Of a DNA stretch of 64,000 nt, positions 10,876 to 20,900 are shown in pieces (position 1 is the stretch's first letter; each line of letters starts with the position of its first letter). Position numbers and translations under genes: made by a program. This DNA comes from Aphrocallistes beatrix (taxonomy: Eukaryota; Porifera; Hexactinellida; Sceptrulophora; Aphrocallistidae): contig OY725489.1 of assembly GCA_963281255.1 (NCBI GenBank), positions 1,488,001 to 1,552,000 on the forward strand. Reading direction: 5' to 3'. A model generated the notes under the pieces. The model did not search any database. It had not been told where the DNA came from and worked only from the letters and a program-made list of their open reading frames with translations.

Positions 10876-11860
10876 TTTCAAATTTGATCAAGATCCTGCA
10901 AGGCACTGTGAAACTAGAACTAGTTATACCCTGCTCACTTTAAGCAATAGTGAAATCCTATAGAAATTTCATCAAATTTGCATCGTCATTGTCATGTGGT
11001 TTTAAGTGGTAGGCGTTAGATATTAGAATGGCACAAAACTACCTCGCTCATAATGTTCTCTTTCAAATTTGATCAAGATCCTGCAAGGCACTGTGAAACT
11101 AGAACTAGTTATACCCTGCTCACTTTGAGCTATAGTGAAATCCTATAGAAATTTCATCAAATTTGCATCGTCATTGTCATGTGGTTATAATTGGGAGGCA
11201 TTAGATATTAAAATGGCACAAAACTACCTCGCTCATAATGTTCTCTTTCAAATTTGATCAAGATCCTGCAAGGCACTGTGAAACTAGAACTAGTTATATC
11301 CTGCTCACTTTAAGCAATAGTGAAATCCTATAGAAATTTCATCAAATTTGCATCGTCATTGTCATGTGGTTATAATTGGGTGGCAATAGATATTAAAATA
11401 GCACAAAACTACCTCGCTCATAATGTTCTCTTTCAAATTTGATCAAGATCCTGCAAGGCACTGTGAAACTAGAACTAGTTATACCCTGCTCACTTTAAGC
11501 AATTGTGAAATCCTATAGAAATTTCATCAAATTTGCATCGTCATTGTCATGTGGTTATAATTGGGAGGCAATAGATATTAAAATGGCACAAAACTACCTC
11601 GCTCATAATGTTCTGTTTCAAATTTGATCAAGATCCTGCAAGGCACTGTGAAACTAGAACTAGTTATACCCTGCTCACTTTGAGCTATAGTGAAATCCTA
11701 TAGAAATTTCATCAAATTTGCATCGTCATTGTCATGTGGTTTTAAGTGGTAGGCGTTAGATATTAAAATGGCACAAAACTACCTCGCTCATAATGTTCTC
11801 TTTCAAATTTGATCAAGATCCTATAAGGCACTGTGAAACTAGGACTAATTATTTCCTGCT
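10876..11860 (+). repeat. 185-bp tandem array, about 5.4 units
   Basis: Units start at about 10876, 11061, 11246, 11431, 11616 and 11801, each with the phrase TTTCAAATTTGATCAAG, so the period is 185 bases. Units differ at scattered positions. The last unit is cut short where the Ty3-type element begins. A single inverted unit sits at 8041-8225 behind a GC-headed repeat. Confidence 0.9.
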
Positions 11861-11879
11861 CACTTTTCGCTGCTGAACG

Positions 11880-14800
11880 TGCTGCTAACTTCACACCCAT
11901 CCATTGAAAGCAGATGATAGGATAGCGGATTGGCAACCCCTATTTACGACTGCAACTAGTGCCCTAGCGGCTCAGGCAGGTCAGAAGGCTGTGGTGCAGA
12001 TTCTTCCTTCTTATGTCTGTAGAGATGAATTCGAAAGAGACACGACATTATTAGCGATACAGGAAGAGACAATCGAGGCAGCGTTCAAGATTTTGTGCAA
12101 TACACTGGACCCGCCGATAGACGAATTCGAATCCACCGCACTGGTATGTAGCATGGTCTGGGGCAGAGGAACGCGAGTGGAAGTATTCTTTACTCTACTG
12201 TGGAGGGAAGCCAAGCGGGCAGGGTTTACCAATAGACAGGTCTGCGTGATACTGACAACGCAACTGCCTAACAGGGTTCAGCTAGGAGTAAAGAAATGGA
12301 TCAAGGAACGGGAAGATAACCCGGTGACAGACGCACAGATGCGTGAATTTATAGCTGCAGTGCAACAGAGTCTTCGACAATCCGATATCGCGTTAGACTA
12401 TGGGAAAAGAGAAAGAGAAGAGAAGGCTACGGGCCACTGCAAGGTTATCGATCAAGACTCTCCCGGTGACCCTGGGTCAAGCGGTTCCGACTCTGAGAGA
12501 AAGAAGCTCAGAGTATACAAGGTCAGACAAGCAGGTTCCAAGGAGCATCATCGCTCTGGACCGAGAGAATCCCTGCGCAGGTACGACGACATGTCCTGCT
12601 ACACGTGCGGGAAAAGGGGGAATGGTTATCGGAGTTGCCCGGACCGCATATGCTGGAAGTGCCATGGAAAGGGGCATGACGCGACCAATTGCCGGATTGG
12701 GGTGCATGTGACAACGCGAAGTAACAAGGCGAAAAGGCGTGACTATGTAAATAGAATTGGCGGGTGCGATGAAAAGTCCGTGTCTATTGCAGTTAAAATT
12801 CGAGGCAAGCCGTGTTACGCGCTGTTGGATACAGGAGCTAAGGTGAATGTCATGGATACCCAGACTATGGATGACTTAAAACTAAGGGGATACTTAGAGC
12901 CGGAGGATAGTCTCATATATGGAGTATCGGGTACTCCTATATCAGTGGTCGGGAAGATCGAACTGCCCATCGAGGTACCGGGAGAAGAGGTTCGTCGGAC
13001 AAAGATTCACGTTTAGTGGGGGAGGGCCAATCGCTTTTGTTGGGACGGCAGTTCCTCAAACTCTTCACACGAGTGACCTTTGATTGGAGTAATAGAAGCA
13101 TCACGCTAGGTAGAGCCAGGATCGATATTGAAGATGAAGTAGTCGGAGGGAACCCGATAGATAGGGCCCGTTCAGTTAAGCTGATTAGTGATCAAGAGGA
13201 GGAACTGGTGGGGGCTCAGGATACGGATCTTACGCGTGACCAGCGAGTGGAGTTTGCGACACTACTCAAGGAATTCGATGCCGTATTTAATGACAAACCA
13301 GGACGCACTGCAGAATGCGAACATAGGATAGACACAGGAGCGCAGCTCCAGTCAGGAGCAGGGCAGCACGGATACCGCCACGTTGGGAGGAAGAAATTAA
13401 TAGGCAGCTTGATGAAATGCTGGAGCAGGGGTTGTGTCAGGCTTCCATCTCTCCGTGGGCCAGTAACGTGGTTTTAGTAATGAAGAAAGACGGGCGCCAA
13501 CGTTTCGCAATAGATTATCGGCGTCTGAATAGCGTCACAAAGAAGGATGCGTATGGGACACCCCAAATACAGGCAATACTAGACCGGCTACACGGATTCA
13601 GCTACTTTTCAGTAATCGATATATCCGCTGCCTATTGGGGTGTTCCGGTTAGAGAGGAAGACGTAGAAAAAACTGCGTTCAATACGCCAAGAGGGCTATT
13701 TGAGATGAAAGTAATGCCATTCGGCCTAGTGAATGCTCAAGCCACTTTCCAGCGGCTAATGGATACTGTACTCCGGGGTCTCAATAACACAGAGTCCTAC
13801 ATCGACGACTGTGTTATATATTCGTGCAGCTTTAAGCAACACATGGCAAACCTACGGGCTGTGTTCGAGCGCCTACGGGCGGCAAACCTTCACGTCAAGA
13901 TCAAGAAATGCCAATTTTGTCGCAGGAGAGTGGAATTCTTGGGACACGAAATATCAGAAGAAGGAAGGAAACCCCTAGCATCGGCGGCGGCAAAGTTAGC
14001 AAAATTCCCCAGACCCAAAACAGTAGCTGAATTGCAGCGATTTCTGGGTAGCATCAATTTCTACCGCGCGTACATTCCCAACATGGCACAATTGGCAGCT
14101 CCGTTATACGAGCTCACAAGAAAGGGAGCTAGATGGGTTTGGTCCAGCCTACGCGAAGAGGCGTTTGACTCATTGCGGAATAAACTTGTTCGAGAGCCAA
14201 TTTCACTAGCTTTCCCAAATTGGAAGAAAAGTTTCGTCATTGAGGCAGATGCAAGTTCGCGGGCCGTAGGCGCGGTATTGTCTCAGAGGAATGAGGCCAC
14301 CGGGCAGTTGCACCCAATCGAATTCTTTTCGTCCTCGCTTAACAAAGCACAGGAGAATTATTGCGCAGGACAATTAGAGGCGTGGGCCTTGGTTGCGGCG
14401 TGTCGAAAGTGGAGCACTTACCTGAGGGCGACAGCTGAGATAGAGTTAATTACTGACCACTGTCCACTAAAGTGGCTGCGCAACCAAAGGGACCCACGCA
14501 GAACCTTTGCGCGATGGATCTTGGAATTGGAGGAGTATACGTACCACATTGTACACCGCCCAGGCAGGGAGAATCACTTACCAGATTATTTAAGCAGAGT
14601 GCCCGACTTAGCTTTTGACACAGAAGTACAAGATGACAGTACATTCGAAGATAAAGTCTTTACAGTGAGACATACAGGTGAAAATATCCAATTAGAGGTA
14701 AATTTAAGCCAAGAGCAGAGAGAGATCCTGTGATTAGGGATGCACTGGGACAGCTGAAGAGGACCGGCAGGGTTCATTCGGGTCAGCTCCGCAGGGTTGC

Positions 14801-16327
14801 AGAGCAGCTAGAAGTGAAGGGAGGGATACTCTGCTTCCATAACCGCGTTGTGGTCCCGAAGAAGGCCAGGGGTGAAGTGTTGAAGAAGGTTCACGCCGCA
14901 GGCCATTTCGGCCAGAAAAGAACGTTAGGCAATCTAAAACGCAGCTACTTCTGGTTGGGGATGACGCAGGAGGTACGGTTCTTCTGCCAAAGGGCTAAAC
15001 CTTCAAACCAGCCTAGAGTACCGCTACAGGAATTCAGTACTGAAGGAATAGGGCCAGGGGACCTGGTGGCGATGGATGTCGCAACCCTGCCGTGGGCCGA
15101 CGAGCAGTTTCGGCATTTCCTATGTATTGTAGACGTTTTTACAAGGTACATTGAACTTACGCCCTTGCGAGATCAGAAGGCAGCCTCACTAGTGCACGAA
15201 TTCGAACGCGGGTGGGTTTTTCGGGGGCATGGGGTGCCCAAGGGTCTGCTGACAGACCAGGCTCATAACATCGACGGCGTAGAAGTCAGAAATCTGTGCA
15301 AGAGATTGGGAATTGAAAAACGGCACTCCTCCCCTTATCACCCCCAAGCGGATGGGTTGGTTGAAAGATGCATAGGGCTGGTCAAGCAGGTGGCCAGATG
15401 CTTAACGCTAGATTGCAGGCTGCCCAAGGAATCTTGGCCCGATATTCTTCCAGAAGTTGCCTTTTACTGCAACAACGCCCAAAACGCGTCAACGAAGTTT
15501 TCAGCGCAACTGCTAATGACTGGTAGACAGCCCACTTCGCCGATAGATGCCAGCATGGGCACCAGGCAGTGGTCAGAATTACCCAGCCAGGATCAGCACG
15601 TGGAACGTTTGAGGGAAATTAAAGTGGAGTTGGAGGCGTTGGCGCGGGAAAATGACGGACAGTGTAAGGCTAAGAGGGATGAGATACGCAACGAAGGAAC
15701 GAGGCTCCCGGCTATCAAGAAGGGTAAGTGGGTAATGGAGAGAAACGAGTTCCGAAAGGATTCGCTAGACCCGAAGTTCGAGGGACCGTACCTTGTTTTG
15801 GACTTTAGAAACGCCAGCATCAAGATTCAGAGGAAGAACAAGGGCATATGGGTACACGCTAGTCGGTGCAAGAAATACGATGCCAGCGGAGGTGTCGTAG
15901 TAACCACTGCCCCTATTCAAGGGGAAACAGATGAGATGGAGTACTCAGAAGGGGAAGAGCACGGAGCAGAAATTGTGGGTTTAGAGGCTCCAGACGATGA
16001 GCTCATACCGAGTCAAACGGAGACAGACAAACGAACAAGAGGAGGACCTGGTGAGCGAAAGAAGATATCCATTGCGCATTCGGAAGGCCAAAAGTTACGA
16101 TGATTATGTACTCAGCTTGGGGGAGTACTCAGAATCAATTGAGTCGGACTCGTATTCATTTTAGGGGGAGTGATGTAGCGATCACTCGCTTTATTACATA
16201 ACCACTTAGTATTATAGGTCAATTACTACGACGATCTATACTTAGAATTGTAGCATAGGACTTATAGTTTAGCTTCACTTATTTGTATTTCTCTATATTA
16301 CAAGTTAGTGTGTGCCTTGACGTAACA
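11880..16327 (+). mobile_element. Ty3-type LTR retroelement fossil, nearly whole
   Basis: Parts in order: gag-like region (about 11.90-12.58 kb), CCHC zinc knuckles (about 12.59-12.71 kb), aspartic protease with LDTGA (about 12.78-13.0 kb), reverse transcriptase (about 13.4-13.95 kb), RNase H (about 14.2-14.6 kb), then integrase with zinc-binding and DDE core parts (about 14.75-16.1 kb). The order protease-RT-RH-IN places it with Ty3/mdg4. A purine tract (about 16163-16170) precedes a candidate 3' LTR. No matching left LTR was found; the 185-bp array abuts the coding part. Long open stretches suggest a fairly young copy with about two to four breaks. Its base composition is clearly more GC-rich than its surroundings. 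Confidence 0.9.
16174..16327 (+). repeat. candidate 3' LTR of the Ty3-type fossil
   Basis: It follows the purine tract, starts TGTAGCG and ends CGTAACA, so it has the usual TG...CA borders and is about 154 bases long. It is uncertain because no second LTR is present for comparison. Confidence 0.5.
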
Positions 16328-16336
16328 ATATATATA

Positions 16337-16781
16337 CAGTCGAACCTGCTATAACGGCCACTCTGTATAACGGTCACCTGTCTATAGCGGTCACCATTGA
16401 ACAGTCCCGTCCGAAATTCCATAATATTTACCCTGTGTATAGCGGTCACCTGCTCAACGCGGCCAGCGGCCACCCATTTGCAGTCCCTTACTGACCCAAA
16501 AACTGTGTATAACGGCCATCATATGTCTATAATGGTCACTACCTGTCTATAACGACCATCACCTTTTTCACCTTTTTATGTATTTATGACAGGACCTGTT
16601 ACGAACGATAAACAAGTTTCATTATATTACTTCAAGTAATAGATTCTAAAAGCTTGATATTCATTTCACTACGTTGATACCTTTTGGGGATTAAGACAAT
16701 CACCTGTATATAACGGTCACCTGTGTATAACGGCCAATTTTGTCCAGTCCCTTGGGTGGCCGTTATATACAGGTTACACTG
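16337..16781. mobile_element. pogo/Tigger-type MITE
   Basis: Ends CAGTCGAACCTGCTATAACG (left) and, inverted, CAGTGTAACCTGTATATAACG (right) are flanked by TA on both sides. The interior repeats the phrase 'tataacggtcacctgt' on one strand several times. No transposase is encoded. Confidence 0.75.
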
Positions 16782-16812
16782 TATATATATATATATATAT
16801 ATAATATATATA

Positions 16813-16950
16813 CATTAAGCGGAGAACCCTATTAACCGAAAATATTTTGTATTAGCTTCTATGTGTGAGAGCTATTCCGGTCCTGCCAAAAGTGGCCCAA
16901 TTAAGCGGTTGACCCGATTAAACAGTGGCCCTATTAAGCGGAGTCGACTG
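16813..16950. mobile_element. relic of a second pogo/Tigger-type MITE
   Basis: The right end (inverted) reads CAGTCGACTCCGCTTAATAG next to TA, matching the pogo/Tigger terminal style. Several 'attaagcgg' phrases occur inside. The left end is not a clean inverted match, so the copy is partial. Confidence 0.55.
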
Positions 16951-17010
16951 TATATATATATATATACACACATACACAAACATTAATCGAGTTTTAATAG
17001 TAAGGATATA
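16951..17010 (+). repeat. TA microsatellite with AATCGAGTTTTAATAGTAAG module
   Basis: The module AATCGAGTTTTAATAGTAAG followed by GATATATA sits between TA runs here. It also occurs near 2312, 25802, 25957, (inverted) 25985-26010 and 29519, always beside TA microsatellites. Confidence 0.6.
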
Positions 17011-17305
17011 TATATATATACGCGTATAAGTCATTCCATTTGGAATCGACCAGTGGTCATACACTCATCTCATATTTCTATGAGATTTTCACCAAATAAT
17101 ATTTGGATTGTCTTTGGAAGGAACCCGTAATATTAGTCATCGTTTCACACTAGTTTTTAAGATACAGCCCCATTGGGATTTTGTACATTTTTGAGGATCG
17201 GACACATCTTTTTGACGGCCCCTATCTTAAAATTTTAATAACTCTTCGTTTAGTTGATTGATCTTTCTAATTTTTATCTCAGATATTAGGTATATCTCAT
17301 TTAAT

Positions 17306-17812
17306 ATATATCAAAACTAAATACATCAACTTAATTCTGTATGTGTTATTCCTTCCTAAATTTCGAAATCCAAAATATTTCATGTCATTCTTCAAGGACT
17401 AAAAACTCAACGTCTAAAATGGTTTCCATTTAACACTCCTACATTTCCTTAAAGCATTATATATATCCTGCAATATCTGTTAATTTTCCCGTCTTAGTTT
17501 ACAGATAAATACAAATAAATACTGCTTCAAAAAGTTTATCTATAATTTTTGAGCATTTAATGAGATTACAGGTTTACTTACAACTATCCGATGCGATTAT
17601 GGTTATGTCCTATTTAAAAATGTTCTTAAATTTGTTGTTTCTAGCTGTGTGAAAATTTATTCTACTGTAGGAATTTCTAGATTTGCGTTACTGTAATAAA
17701 TAGGCGGCTTTCGGACACTTATCCCACCCAGCCCCCCCTCCCCCATATGAAACATTGTTGTTGTCTCAATTTATATTTCTCTACTATGTGATTAGTATTA
17801 CATACACATAAT
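17306..17812 (+). repeat. left arm of a long inverted repeat pair (partner 24236-24736)
   Basis: This arm is matched in reverse complement by 24236-24736 along its whole length. Shared phrases in inverted order include 'tcaaaactaaatacat', 'gttattccttcctaaattt' and 'cacccagccccccctccccc'. The arms differ by scattered substitutions and small indels. They enclose 6.4 kb with a transposon-type gene relic (minus strand), a mariner-type element and a Ginger-like element. No gene is seen between 17812 and 18164. Confidence 0.8.
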
Positions 17813-18163
17813 TATTTTGTTTGGGGGCCCAATGAAAGTTGGAATTCCTATATTGTAGGACCCAAAAATTACGGGCAACCTCCAAACTTCCTCCTATTTT
17901 ATTCTAGGATCTATTTTTGTGTTGAATTGGTAAAGCCTACTTTACTATGGTACTATATTGTATTTTCCAAATTTTAAAAATTGGCAGGGTCACCCGCAAA
18001 TTTGGGAGGACTCGTTAATAGAATTCATAAAATTGGAAAAATGGGTCCACCCAAATGAACCCCTACATTATTGATCTTGGATATATATATAAACTCATTA
18101 GATTATTTGTTGAGATTGATTATCCTAAAAGATTCGCTAAACCTCACATTATGAATATCACTG

Positions 18164-19539
18164 CTACACTTCATCAGGGGGAGATAAACGGTGTACCCCT
18201 CCTGTTTTGCTAACCAATGGAGGATTTATTGCTGCAATAATGTTCTGTGCTGGAGCCCAGCATAGATCCTCTCTCACTGGCCAATGGAAATACTTTGAAG
18301 GTACTTTCGGATGCATGAATGAAACTAATGCGTCTCCATTTTCGAAGAAAAGCTCTTTAATATTTCCAATCCAACGATCAACATCATAGCTGCACACTAC
18401 AAACTGTCCAAGAGTAAATTTATCGAGATGGGAACTACAGGTAGCAAGTGAGATACTATTAACCTCATCTGTATTGTCATCGCCAGATATTCTCCTCATC
18501 TTAAGTTTTGTCAAAATTGGGAACGAAGCAGTGTAAAATAATTTCGAATTCCTGGAATTATTTTGATATTTTTGTATCTTTTTTCCAATTTACTTGCATT
18601 GATTTCAACTGCTTCTTTAGAAATGTAAAAGAAAATTATTCCTTCAATTCGTTTAGATTCATAAGTATTAGCCGTTTTTGCTTGTGAACGTGAGCATTTT
18701 CTACTTTCATTGATACAAAGTCTTTTTTCGCGGGTAAAATATGTGATATTTCATCATTTTCATAATACTTTTGTACGATTTCGATGGTGTTGTTACTAAT
18801 ACTTCTTCCGGGATTTGTTGGTAGTTCAGCTAATATGCCACTTTCAGTTTTCAATTTCGTGCTTGTTTAATCATGTAACTAGTTACCTCGAATACTCTTT
18901 TCGTTTTTTCAATGGTCCAGCTGGAAAGTACTGAGTGAGGAGACGAATGGTTGATCGCTTTGATGACACTTGTATCTTATCTTTAATTCCATTCAGTATC
19001 TCATCCAAATCTTTACAATTCTGGCAACATGGTTGACCACCCGAAGGTAAATACGTATCTTCTCTGGAATATCCAAGGATGCTTGTGATTTGTCCATTTG
19101 CTGATTGCTGTACTTGCATTACTTTCAGCTTACCATATTCAAGTTTATTTTTATCGTTAATTTTTCGAAAATTTAGTGGTGAACATCCTAACTTAACTAA
19201 TCCGACATTTAAAATATCTTTGTCCACTTCAGCATCATGATATGATTTATCAACTTCGCCTTGACTTAGTTCAGAGAGTTCAGAATGTACTGAAGATTGA
19301 GAAGAACTACATGCATTGAAACAATCGTAGCATAACTTTTGACCAGGTTTGACAGATAGCTCACCAGATAATTTGAGTAGGTTATTAAACGTATCAGCTT
19401 CAAATTCACTTCTAGTCCTAAGATATTTGTAAGCTACCGTTTTCTTGTGCAACTGCAAATTAGAATATTTATAAATATAAGTCTGCTCATGATGTAGACA
19501 AATAGTATCATCCGGTGAAAAGATATGATTCAATCTCAC
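18164..19539 (-). pseudogene. broken transposon-associated gene of unknown function
   Basis: Three minus-strand pieces lie in protein order. 18883-19539 begins CLHHEQTYIYKY and has CxxC pairs (CYDC near residue 75, CCQNC near residue 178). 18636-18854 contains KTESGILAELP and LPAKKDFVSMK. 18164-18514 contains FMHPKVPSKYFHWP and ends in LSPPDEV. I recognise these as parts of a protein repeatedly met beside metazoan transposons (the 'KKD[YF]VS' and 'MHP..P...F.WP' motifs), but I know no proven function. The large central part between the second and third pieces is missing, so this is an internally deleted relic. The first two pieces may be split by an intron or a break after KKRKEYSR. Confidence 0.6.
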
Positions 19540-19722
19540 CTGCAGAAGATTCTGTAATTCAGTTTCCAGTTCAACAACATTCTTTAAACCCTTTTCTTAG
19601 TATATCTTGTTTGATGGCAATTGTCTTGAAGTAATTTCCCAACAGAATAACGAGTGATTAGTTCCATAAGTTAATCGAAATAGCATTGAATAATTTTATT
19701 CATTTATTCAGTTTTGTACATA

Positions 19723-20883
19723 CAGGGTGTCTCAAAAGTTCTGCAACAACCAATTTTACTTTGTTAATTTTACTGAAATCACTTGATTGTATTCCAAATT
19801 AGCCCCCATAAATGAAATCTAGCACCCTTCTAGCATAGAAATGAGCCCAACTCATTACGCAAAAAAGATTCTTATGAAATTTTATATAATTACATACTAA
19901 TTACTCAAAAATTTGGAGCTCAAAAGTGTTAAGTTTGAAGATCACTATTTTTCTAATGAAATATTACATCAATCACTTCTATATTCTGTAATTGATTCAT
20001 AATACTAAAATAATATGATTACTTTTGATTTATGTAGCAGTAATCTTCGATAAGAACGAATCTTTGTAAAGTATAGCCATAAAATGTAGCTGGCAGGCCT
20101 GGGGTAATAGTAATATGTAATAGTAATTGTAATAGTAACGATTACATTTTAGAAGTAATAGTAATAGTAATAGTAATAGTGTTTTCAAAATAGGATGTAA
20201 TAGTAATAGTAATATATTACATTTCAAAGTAATTTACCCCAGGCCTGACCTGTAGGGAGACTATTTAGCATCGCAGGAAAATTATTTAAGCCAGATAGAT
20301 GTTCATTGTCTGATGCAGTTTTTCATAAGTTAATCATGATCAAATGTAATTCACACGTATGATAAATTTAGTGGAATTAGTTATTTGCTTAGGTTAGATA
20401 ATAGGTTAGATAGGTTAGATATTTTGTTTGTATGGGATAATCAATTAAATAATAAACTTCAAATATTCTGAATCATAGCAAAGTCTAAGTAATTGTCAAG
20501 AAATTTGTAATAGTAATAGTAATAAGTAATAGTAATAGTAATAGTAATATAATACATATAAACAAAATGTAATTGTAATAGTAATAGTAATTGGAAAAAA
20601 TATAAGTAATAGTAATAGTAATATATTACATTTCAAAGTAATTGACCCCAGGCCTGGTAGCTGGGATGTGAGATTTTGTATTGAGTTAAAAAATATTCTT
20701 TAAGAGACAATGAAATATATGATCCATCATTGCAAATAAATTGAGAAATACAGGCCATTGGAATGCCAAATAATTAAGATAATCCTCACTATTTTTTATC
20801 AAAATGAGGTATCGGATGTTGGATCTATTTATCTATGTATAATACATTAGCAAAATTTGTTGCAGAACTTTTGAGACACCCTG
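19723..20883. mobile_element. mariner-type non-autonomous element
   Basis: Ends CAGGGTGTCTCAAAAG and its inverse lie between TA dinucleotides (19721-19722 and 20884-20885). The shared end runs on as TTCTGCAACAA on both sides. A hAT-type MITE (20094-20656) is nested inside. No transposase is encoded. Confidence 0.85.
20094..20656. mobile_element. hAT-type MITE with GTAATA trinucleotide-like repeats
   Basis: Ends CAGGCCTGGGG and CCCCAGGCCTG are flanked by the 8-bp duplication GTAGCTGG (20086-20093 and 20657-20664). The interior is mostly taa/tag/taa repeats (about 20100-20245 and 20505-20645), with an internal copy of the right end near 20235-20248, which suggests a composite or self-nested origin. 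Confidence 0.85.
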
Positions 20884-20900
20884 TATATACAATATGTAAG

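Noticed and set aside
10876-11860. CRISPR-like array
   Set aside because: Units are contiguous 185-bp tandem repeats without unique spacers, in a eukaryotic genome.
12400-15823. Additional frames inside the Ty3-type fossil on both strands
   Set aside because: Shadow frames of the GC-rich coding region, without conserved motifs.
20030-20227. Leucine-rich LLLLLLLL protein on the minus strand
   Set aside because: Translation of the TAATAG repeats in a hAT MITE.
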